Source of the DNA: CALCCV01 sp964388665
GTDB lineage: Bacteria; Bdellovibrionota; Bdellovibrionia; Bdellovibrionales; Bdellovibrionaceae
Reading direction: 5' to 3'
DNA length: 10,052 nucleotides
Assembly (NCBI GenBank): GCA_964388665.1
Contig: CAYMBJ010000108.1
Coordinates: 1-10,052 of the forward strand
Of this stretch, positions 1 through 5,852 are shown one piece after another. Both the position numbers and the translations under genes were made by a program. Below the pieces are notes generated by a model. The model did not search any database. It saw only the letters and a program-made list of their open reading frames with translations, and was not told the origin of the DNA. Numbering within the stretch: the stretch's first letter is position 1; each line of letters opens with the position of its first letter.

Positions 1-156
1 GGCACTTCATACGCAGCATAAGTATGTCCACTAGCAAATGGCCTGGTCAGTAATGGATCGCTCACTGTACTTTGAAGGTGAGCCATCAGGTCACCTCAGC
101 TTCTTTATGTCATTCTGCAATGCAGATGCCAGAGGTGCGAGTCAGATGTCAGTAGA

Positions 157-345
157 TCATGTGATGTTTCGAAGCGCTTCAACAAAGGGCGCGATGCTAG
201 GGTGGGGTGAGATCCTGCCCAGCTTTTTGCCGCTCTTAAAAAACAAAAATGTTGGGATGCCGTGCAGACCAAAGCGAGTGCCCAAGTCAAAGTCTTCGTA
301 TGTATTAACATGAAACCATCGAATGCCGACTCTGACATAGCAAAT
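157..345 (-). pseudogene. Thioredoxin C-terminal half, truncated relic
   Basis: Read on the minus strand directly after the hflX stop and in the same frame, 62 sense codons run to a TGA at 157-159. From about codon 5 the translation follows the second half of a thioredoxin. A beta strand ends in HVNTYEDF, followed by LGTRFGLHGIPTFLFFKSG with the cis-proline GIPT signature (Pro at 253-255). A C-terminal helix, SIAPFVEALRNI, ends exactly where thioredoxins end. The first half of the fold, including the WCxPC active site, is absent, because hflX occupies that place. There is no ATG, GTG or ribosome binding site in frame, so no independent product is expected. The open frame without internal stops suggests a fairly recent truncation, probably by deletion between hflX and a former downstream thioredoxin gene. 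The homology call rests on motif reading by eye. Bases 1-156, to the left, show no gene I can support. Confidence 0.7.
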
Positions 346-1593
346 CTATTTTACGAGATACTCGCTCCATTTGGGAATTGCATTTTCTATCATGTTGGCG
401 ACGCAGACGGTGCCCTGGGACCCCGCCTCTTTGGTCAGTATCATGGACTCACGGCCCAGATCAAAAATGAGATGCTCTTTGCCATGCGGAAAAAACAGCT
501 CCACTTTGCTGGCCATTTCGAGTAAGAGATTGGCCATCTGAGTTTTGAGTTGCTCCAAGCCCTGTCCCGTAGCGGCGCTCACAAAAACACGCGGATAAAG
601 ATTCACGCGAAATTGCTTTTCTGGTGAGGCTGCGTCCACCTTGTTAAAGATGTGCAGAATCTTTTTGTCCTGCCAGCCAAACTGATTCACCAAGTCCATA
701 ACCACATCAACTTGCTTTTGCATATTTGGGCTCGAGAGATCCACCACGTGAAGCAACACATCGGCTTCTGCAGATTCTTCAAGTGTGGCTTTAAAGGCCT
801 CAATCAATTGAGTGGGCAGTTTGCGAATAAACCCCACCGTGTCGGTGACCACTGCCGGAGGGCCATCAGGCAAAAACACTTTGCGAGTTGTGGGATCCAG
901 TGTGGCAAAGACCTGATTTTTTGCCAGCACTTGAGCTCCAGTGAAACGATTGAGAAGCGATGATTTACCTGAGTTGGTGTAGCCAATCATGGCAAAGCTT
1001 GGGATGTCATTTCGCTTGCGCGAGTGTCGATGTTGAGCACGATTTTTGCGTACGCCTTCAAGTTTCTTGCGAATCATAGCGACCCGCTCTTTGATGCGAC
1101 GACGATCCACCTCAAGTGCAGTTTCACCGGGACCTCTGGTGCCAATGCCACCTCCCTGACGAGACAGCGAGCCCATCCAGGCGTCGACCATTCTGGGCAT
1201 CTGATCGAGCATCTGCGCCAGCTCCACCTGAAGCTTTCCTTCAAAGGTTCGCGCCCTTTGCGCAAAGATGTCGAGGATCAATTGGTTGCGGTCCAGTACC
1301 CTTCGCTGAATGATATTCTCTAAGTTTCGTGTTTGCACGCCCGTGAGGTGGTGATCAAAAACAATAACGTCGGCATCCATTTCGTCTGCGAGCTGTCTGA
1401 CCTCTTCGACCTTTCCGGAGCCAATGAGAGTCGCGGGATTCCAGGAGGTCAGAGTCTGGGTCATGGAGCCAACAACTTCGCCCTCGACGGCGCGAACCAG
1501 CTCTTCGAGTTCTAATAGGCTTTCTTTGATTTCAAATAGGGATTCCGACTTAAGGCCAACGCCGACAACAATGGCTTTCTCGAATTGGCGCAA
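346..1593 (-). CDS. hflX: GTPase HflX, ribosome-splitting/rescue factor
   Basis: HflX is a TRAFAC-class GTPase that binds the large ribosomal subunit and splits stalled ribosomes, notably after heat stress. The 415 residues counted from the TTG at 1593 contain the N-terminal HflX domain, with the family signature GGGIGTRGPGET at 147-158 and a basic coiled linker at about 160-195. The G domain follows: G1 GYTNSGKS 204-211, the switch I segment FATLDPTTR 229-237, G3 DTVGF 251-255, G4 NKVD 317-320 and G5 SA 339-340. A short C-terminal domain closes it. All nucleotide-binding motifs are intact. The start is doubtful: TTG 1593 has no Shine-Dalgarno sequence. The same frame is open up to 1716 and holds a CTG at 1699-1701 placed 7 bases after AGGAGG, which would give 451 residues with a hydrophilic 36-residue extension. 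Stop is TAG. A sigma70-like promoter lies at 1783-1812. E. coli HflX starts only about six residues before the point where this TTG product begins, so the core is complete either way. Confidence 0.95.
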   Translation of the reverse strand: MRQFEKAIVVGVGLKSESLFEIKESLLELEELVRAVEGEVVGSMTQTLTSWNPATLIGSGKVEEVRQLADEMDADVIVFDHHLTGVQTRNLENIIQRRVLDRNQLILDIFAQRARTFEGKLQVELAQMLDQMPRMVDAWMGSLSRQGGGIGTRGPGETALEVDRRRIKERVAMIRKKLEGVRKNRAQHRHSRKRNDIPSFAMIGYTNSGKSSLLNRFTGAQVLAKNQVFATLDPTTRKVFLPDGPPAVVTDTVGFIRKLPTQLIEAFKATLEESAEADVLLHVVDLSSPNMQKQVDVVMDLVNQFGWQDKKILHIFNKVDAASPEKQFRVNLYPRVFVSAATGQGLEQLKTQMANLLLEMASKVELFFPHGKEHLIFDLGRESMILTKEAGSQGTVCVANMIENAIPKWSEYLVK

Positions 1594-1698
1594 AGTGGGA
1601 TGGGTGGTTCCGGAGCGAAAATCACCTCTAAATTCAACCTTTTGATCTCCCTTGTTTGAGAAATTTCCCGAGTCATTTTGAGATGAAAAATCGTTTGC

Positions 1699-1714
1699 CA
1701 GCTTCCAACCTCCT
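1699..1714 (-). promoter_or_regulatory. hflX: Ribosome binding site and probable CTG start of hflX
   Basis: The minus strand reads AGGAGG (1714-1709), seven bases TTGGAAG, then CTG (1701-1699). The CTG is exactly 36 codons in frame before the TTG at 1593. No ATG, GTG or TTG occurs in this frame between the upstream stop (TAA 1719-1717) and 1593, and nothing like a Shine-Dalgarno sequence precedes 1593. A TTG nearer the AGGAGG (1708-1706) is out of frame. The site therefore argues for initiation at CTG, a rare but documented bacterial start codon. Confidence 0.6.
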
Positions 1715-1740
1715 AATTAGCGACCTTGATCACAGGTGGT

Positions 1741-1773
1741 CTGTCTCCTCTGGACAAAGTCCATTCAGGACAG
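1741..1773 (-). other. Stem-loop at the 5' end of the hflX leader
   Basis: The outer arms CTGTCTCCT (1741-1749) and AGGACAG (1767-1773) pair over 7 base pairs with a 2-base bulge. The inner arms TGGAC (1751-1755) and GTCCA (1759-1763) pair perfectly around an AAA/TTT loop. The hairpin lies just below the predicted -10 box (1783-1788), so it would form at the very 5' end of the hflX transcript. No T-run follows on the minus strand, so it does not look like an intrinsic terminator for maeB. It may stabilise the mRNA or take part in regulation. Confidence 0.45.
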
Positions 1774-1782
1774 TCACACCCC

Positions 1783-1812
1783 ATATTACCATTTATTAAG
1801 AATTTGCGTCAA
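1783..1812 (-). promoter_or_regulatory. Sigma70-like promoter of hflX
   Basis: On the minus strand, TTGACG (1812-1807, five of six consensus bases) is followed by an 18-base spacer and TAATAT (1788-1783). The sequence just upstream of the -35 box is A/T-rich, resembling an UP element. Predicted transcription would start near 1776, leaving a leader of about 75 bases before the CTG at 1701. This gives hflX transcription independent of maeB. Confidence 0.5.
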
Positions 1813-1910
1813 AATATTCTTTTGATTCGTTCCATTAGGTTTATTTTAGGTTTGACCTCGTCCACTGTTGGCCAAGGACACTCTGGTGCAAATGCCCTGG
1901 TGAATTGGAC

Positions 1911-4214
1911 TCAATTGACTGAGATTGCTTTTGCCGCCCGGACTTCTTTTAGGTACTGCGCTTCGAGGCTTGCTAAGACGACCGAGTTAATAATGCCATC
2001 AACATTGGTGGTTCGTTGCAAGACATTGGCACTCTTTTTTATTCCCATCAGAAATGGACCTATCACTTCGACATTGCCAACTTGCTGCAAAAGTTTGTAG
2101 GCGATGTTGGCACTCTCCAGATTGGGAAATAGCAAAATATTAGCTCCACCCTGAAGTGGTGAAAATCCAAAAAGACGACTCATGATTTCTGAGTTCAACG
2201 CGGAGTCGGCCTGCATGTCGCCATCCACGAGCACCTCAGGTCGAGCGATGCGCACAAGCTCGGCGGCTCTCTTCATTTTTTCAGGCGTGCCAGCGCGTCC
2301 TGTAAAGTTGGAGTAGCTGAGCATGGCAATGCGTGGGTCCTGGCCAAAATATTCGGAGACTTTGGCGGCCTGAAGAGCGATCTGTGCGATTTGCTCACTG
2401 GTGGGATTGATATTAACTGCCGAGTCAGCCAAAATCAAAAAGCGATCTTGCAAGAGGACAAAATTGATTCCCGATGGAACGCCTTGTGAATGCATGCCAA
2501 TAATCTGTAAAATGGGCCTCACGCTATCGGCATAATTTTGCGTGGCTCCCGTGACCATGCCGTCGGCATCGTCAAGGTGAACCATCATGGACGCAAAATA
2601 ATTAGGGTCAGAGATCATGCGTTCGGCTTCGCGAACATCCACACCCTTGCGTTGGCGCATAGAGTGGAAAGTGGTGACGTAACTTCGGTATTTGGGAGAC
2701 TCCAAAGGATTGATAATGGGAACCTTGTCCAAGTATTTGAGTTCGCCGGCACGAATCTTTTCGCGCACGCGATCGGGAGCGCCCAACAATATGGGCTCGC
2801 AAATTTTTTCGGCAACGAGAGAATTTAAGGCATTTAGAACCTTGGTGCTGGTTCCCTCTGGAAAGACAATTCGCGGCAGTCCAGCCGAGCGGCGTCCAGA
2901 GTTGGTATGAACTTTATTGATGGCGTTGCGAATAAAGGCCTTGGAAGGTCCCTGCAGCGCCTCGAGTGAGTCATGGTAGATCTCCCAATCAACAATTTGC
3001 TTTTGCGCGACACCAGACTCCATGGCGGCTCTGGCAACCTTGGGCGCCACTCGCAACAGCACCCGTGGGTCAAAAGGTTTTGGAATCAAATATTCGCGGC
3101 CAAACGAAAAGTCTTGCCCCTCGTAGCGATCAGAAACAGAATCAGGAACGTGCTCGCGAGCCAGCTCTGCCAAGGCGTGGACGGCCGCAAGTTTCATGGC
3201 TTCATTGATCTGTGTGGCACGCGTGTCGAGAGCGCCACGAAAGATGGACGGAAACCCCAAGACATTGTTCACTTGATTGGCAAAGTCTGATCGACCGGTG
3301 GCCACGATCACATCAGGGCGCGCCTTTTTGGCATCACGGGGGTCAATCTCGGGATCGGGATTGGCCATGGCAAACACAATCGGATCTTTGTTCATCTTCA
3401 TGAGCATTTCGGGAGTGATGGCGCCAGCAACACTGAGGCCGACAAAAGCGTCGGCGCCATCAAGGGCTTCCGTAAGCGTTCGCTTTTCGGTGTCATTGGC
3501 AAACAGTGATTTGTATTTGTTCATGCCCTCTTTGCGGCCCTTATAAATCACGCCCTGGCTGTCACACATAATAATATTTTCTAATTTTGCACCTAAAGAA
3601 ACAAACATCTTTGCGCAGGCAATTGATGAGGCGCCGGCACCATTCATGGTGATGCGGATCTCTGAGATTTTTTTGCCGGCAATGTGACAGGCGTTTATAA
3701 GGCCAGCGCCGGAGACAATGGCGGTTCCGTGTTGGTCATCGTGGAACACAGGGATTTTCATTTCTTTTTTGAGGCGCTCTTCGATTTCAAAACACTCAGG
3801 CGCTTTGATGTCCTCAAGATTGATACCGCCAAATGTGGGTTCCATGGCCTTGACGGTCGCAATGAACAGCTCAACTTCGTTGGCGTTGAGCTCAATATCA
3901 AATACGTCAATGCCCGCAAATTGTTTAAAAAGAATTCCTTTGCCTTCCATAACGGGCTTGCTGGCCAAAGGTCCAATGTTGCCAAGACCAAGTACGGCCG
4001 TGCCATTGGTAATCACTGCCACCAAGTTTCCGCGTGCGGTGTAGTCAAAAGCTTTCGCGGGATCTTTAAAGATTGCCTTGCACGGAGCTGCGACTCCCGG
4101 AGAGTAGGCCAGAGAGAGAGCCTTTTCGGTGTTCGTGGGCTTGCTAGGAATCACTTCGATCTTTCCTGGTTTGCCTTTTTGGTGAAATTCGAGTGCTTCT
4201 TTGTCTAGTGACAT
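1911..4214 (-). CDS. maeB: NADP-dependent malic enzyme, MaeB type with C-terminal phosphotransacetylase-like domain
   Basis: It oxidatively decarboxylates malate to pyruvate, yielding NADPH and CO2, in the cytoplasm. The 767 residues (E. coli MaeB has about 759) begin with the malic domain: AYSPGVAAP 36-44 with the catalytic Tyr37, EGKG with Lys92, and metal ligands in GGINLEDIKAPE (Glu134, Asp135) and FHDDQHGTA (Asp159/160). The Rossmann NADP-binding loop is GAGASSIA 192-199, followed by ANPDPEI 284-290. Residues from about 440 to the end form the phosphotransacetylase-like domain (GMVTGATQ 552-559, DSAVNINP 597-604). In E. coli this domain is regulatory, giving acetyl-CoA inhibition, rather than catalytic; that is family knowledge, not visible here. 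The ATG at 4214-4212 is chosen because GAGGAG (4229-4224) lies nine bases upstream. An in-frame TTG at 4259 would add 15 residues with no homology. The gene diverges from fadI, and its product links acetyl-CoA/TCA metabolism to pyruvate and NADPH. Confidence 0.96.
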   Translation of the reverse strand: MSLDKEALEFHQKGKPGKIEVIPSKPTNTEKALSLAYSPGVAAPCKAIFKDPAKAFDYTARGNLVAVITNGTAVLGLGNIGPLASKPVMEGKGILFKQFAGIDVFDIELNANEVELFIATVKAMEPTFGGINLEDIKAPECFEIEERLKKEMKIPVFHDDQHGTAIVSGAGLINACHIAGKKISEIRITMNGAGASSIACAKMFVSLGAKLENIIMCDSQGVIYKGRKEGMNKYKSLFANDTEKRTLTEALDGADAFVGLSVAGAITPEMLMKMNKDPIVFAMANPDPEIDPRDAKKARPDVIVATGRSDFANQVNNVLGFPSIFRGALDTRATQINEAMKLAAVHALAELAREHVPDSVSDRYEGQDFSFGREYLIPKPFDPRVLLRVAPKVARAAMESGVAQKQIVDWEIYHDSLEALQGPSKAFIRNAINKVHTNSGRRSAGLPRIVFPEGTSTKVLNALNSLVAEKICEPILLGAPDRVREKIRAGELKYLDKVPIINPLESPKYRSYVTTFHSMRQRKGVDVREAERMISDPNYFASMMVHLDDADGMVTGATQNYADSVRPILQIIGMHSQGVPSGINFVLLQDRFLILADSAVNINPTSEQIAQIALQAAKVSEYFGQDPRIAMLSYSNFTGRAGTPEKMKRAAELVRIARPEVLVDGDMQADSALNSEIMSRLFGFSPLQGGANILLFPNLESANIAYKLLQQVGNVEVIGPFLMGIKKSANVLQRTTNVDGIINSVVLASLEAQYLKEVRAAKAISVN

Positions 4215-4244
4215 AACTTGTATCTCCTCTTGACCAGTTCGTGG

Positions 4245-4283
4245 CCAATTTCTGATCAATCAAAATTGTTGGTGCCAAATTGG
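4245..4283 (-). repeat. Nested inverted repeat in the maeB leader
   Basis: CCAATTT (4245-4251) and AAATTGG (4277-4283) are perfect 7-base inverted arms. Between them CAAT (4257-4260) and ATTG (4265-4268) form a second, inner pair. If maeB is transcribed from the promoter proposed at 4322-4351, this nested hairpin lies in its leader, 16 bases before the Shine-Dalgarno sequence. It could equally be a DNA operator. The structure is A/T-rich and modest in strength. Confidence 0.35.
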
Positions 4284-4321
4284 GTGCAAGTGCTATTCTG
4301 ATTTTTTTCGAAACTGATCTG

Positions 4322-4351
4322 ACTCTAGCCTGGAGGAATCATTGGGGTCAA
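4322..4351 (-). promoter_or_regulatory. Candidate maeB promoter
   Basis: On the minus strand, TTGACC (4351-4346, five of six consensus bases) is followed by an 18-base spacer and TAGAGT (4327-4322, four of six). The predicted transcript would start near 4315 with a leader of about 100 bases. The -10 box is imperfect, so this is a tentative call. Confidence 0.35.
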
Positions 4352-4495
4352 TTTGTGAGAAGAACATTGAATCGTGACGCAAAATGTTTACGATTGGGTC
4401 TGCCCACTTTAGAACATACCCTTAATATGGCCACAATAAGAATTACTGGCACTCAGTTCCACAGCATTGGTAGTTTATGCAACACAGGAGTCACA

Positions 4496-5851
4496 ATGAA
4501 CAAGTCACCACGTGATGTCGTCCTCATAGATGGATGGCGCACGCCTTTGGCAAAGGCCGGAACCAAACTCAAAAATGTCCACCCTGCCGATCTTGGCAAG
4601 GTTGCGCTCAAAGAGTTGATTCAGAAAACCAACCTCGATGTAAAATTGATTGACGAAGTGATTGTTGGCAATACCGGAAATCCCTCTGATGCTGTGAATA
4701 TCTCCAGAGTGATCGCCCTCAATGCTGGAGTTCCAAAGGATAAATCAGCTTATACGGTTCACCGCAACTGCGCATCAGCCATGGAAAGCATCTCCACTGG
4801 GTTTGAAAAAATTCGTTCAGGAACCATGGACGTGGTTGTGGCAGGCGGCACTGAGTCCATGTCGCAAATGCCACCCCTGTATTCGAAAAAATTTATTGAT
4901 CTGTATGAGCGCCTTGGCATGGCCAGAACCTTTCCGGAACGATTGAAGATATTAGGTCAGATTGTTAAAGCGGATCTATTGCAAATCAAAGAGTTGGTGA
5001 CCACTCCGCCTCTCAAGCCCAGTCCTCACAAACCAAGAATTTCGATAATGGAAGGTCTGACTGACCCTTTTGTCGGCATCAATATGGGCGAGACTGCAGA
5101 GATCTTGGCCAAGGAGTTTGGCATCAGTCGGCTGGAACAAGACCAGTTTGCATTGCGATCCCATCAGCTGGCGACCAAGGCCAAGAATTTGGGCGTATTT
5201 AAAGAAGAGATTGTGCCCTTTCCGCTGCCTCCCGATTTTAGTGAAGTTTTGCAAGAGGACATTGGTCCTCGCGAAAATCAAAGCATTGAGGCGCTGCAAA
5301 AGCTTAAGCCTATGTTTGATCGTTCGGGGACAGGTTCAATCACAGCCGGGAACTCCTGTCCCATCACCGATGGTGCGGCGATGGTGCTGATGATGTCTCG
5401 TGAAAAAGCAGAAGCACTTGGCTACAAAGGCTTTGCGCGCATTCGCTCCTATGGATTTGCGGGTCTGGAGCCAGAGCGCATGGGATTGGGGCCAGTGTAC
5501 GCGACACCATTGGCACTCAAACGCGCTGGCTTGACGCTAAAAGAGATGGGCAGAGTTGAGCTCAATGAGGCTTTCGCAGCGCAGGTGCTGTCCTGCCAAA
5601 AGGCCTTTGACTCTGCAGAGTTTGCCCAAGAAAAATTGGGGCTTTCTGAAAAGGTGGGCGAGTTGCGAAATGACATTTTAAATGTGAACGGTGGTGGTAT
5701 TGCTCTCGGTCATCCGGTTGGCGCAACAGGGACACGATTGGTGCTGACACTGATGAAAGAGATGCGTCGACAGTCGATTCAGTTTGGTCTTGCCACTCTC
5801 TGTATTGGTGGTGGTCAAGGGGGCGCGATGATTCTTGAGAGAGAGGCGTAA
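4496..5851 (+). CDS. fadI: Acetyl-CoA C-acyltransferase (3-ketoacyl-CoA thiolase), FadI type
   Basis: It cleaves 3-ketoacyl-CoA with CoA to acetyl-CoA and a chain two carbons shorter, the last step of beta-oxidation. The 451-residue protein carries the thiolase hallmarks: the nucleophile Cys92 in HRNCASAME, the AGGTESMS loop 117-124, NEAFAAQ 357-363, the catalytic GHP 405-407 with His406, and the second catalytic Cys436 in CIGGGQG. A longer loop region (about 128-190, ending before FVGINMGETAE) resembles FadI (about 436 residues) more than the shorter FadA (about 387). The ATG at 4496 is chosen because AGGAG (4486-4490) lies five bases upstream and the protein then starts, as thiolases do, just before the VLIDGWRTP strand. 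The next gene, fadJ, starts one base after the TAA, so the two are one operon. Gene order (thiolase first, then the multifunctional subunit) is also that of fadIJ. A thiolase of another substrate range cannot be excluded by sequence alone. Confidence 0.93.
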   Translation: MNKSPRDVVLIDGWRTPLAKAGTKLKNVHPADLGKVALKELIQKTNLDVKLIDEVIVGNTGNPSDAVNISRVIALNAGVPKDKSAYTVHRNCASAMESISTGFEKIRSGTMDVVVAGGTESMSQMPPLYSKKFIDLYERLGMARTFPERLKILGQIVKADLLQIKELVTTPPLKPSPHKPRISIMEGLTDPFVGINMGETAEILAKEFGISRLEQDQFALRSHQLATKAKNLGVFKEEIVPFPLPPDFSEVLQEDIGPRENQSIEALQKLKPMFDRSGTGSITAGNSCPITDGAAMVLMMSREKAEALGYKGFARIRSYGFAGLEPERMGLGPVYATPLALKRAGLTLKEMGRVELNEAFAAQVLSCQKAFDSAEFAQEKLGLSEKVGELRNDILNVNGGGIALGHPVGATGTRLVLTLMKEMRRQSIQFGLATLCIGGGQGGAMILEREA

Positions 5852-5852
5852 A

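Larger units (their letters stand above)
4215..4495. other. Divergent maeB/fadI intergenic region
   Basis: These 281 bases carry the 5' regions of two divergent genes and no gene that I can support. An open frame from 4280 runs in phase into fadI, but its 72 extra codons do not resemble any thiolase N-terminus. It contains the candidate maeB promoter (4322-4351) and a nested inverted repeat (4245-4283). For fadI only a weak pair can be proposed, TTGAAT followed by TACGAT about 16 bases later, near 4363-4398. I do not see a convincing full FadR-type operator, although AACTGGTC on the minus strand near 4240 resembles a half-site. Confidence 0.6.

Noticed and set aside
38..313. Plus-strand open frame of 91 codons at the left end
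   Set aside because: Its right half is antisense to the thioredoxin relic, it has no ribosome binding site, and the translation resembles nothing I know.
105..338. Minus-strand open frame of 77 codons
   Set aside because: It is the neighbouring frame of the thioredoxin relic, cysteine/tryptophan-rich and not homologous; the thioredoxin signal is in a different frame.
1726..2100. Plus-strand open frame of 124 codons
   Set aside because: Its second half is antisense to the conserved maeB 3' end and it has no ribosome binding site.
3684..4208. Plus-strand open frame of 174 codons
   Set aside because: Fully antisense to the malic enzyme domain of maeB; long antisense frames are common opposite conserved genes and no supporting start signal exists.
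4227..4241. FadR-like operator (AACTGGTC on the minus strand)
   Set aside because: Only the left half matches the E. coli consensus; the right half does not, and the site overlaps the maeB ribosome binding site region.
4280..4495. 72-codon N-terminal extension of the thiolase
   Set aside because: The extension has no thiolase similarity, and AGGAG stands correctly before the ATG at 4496.
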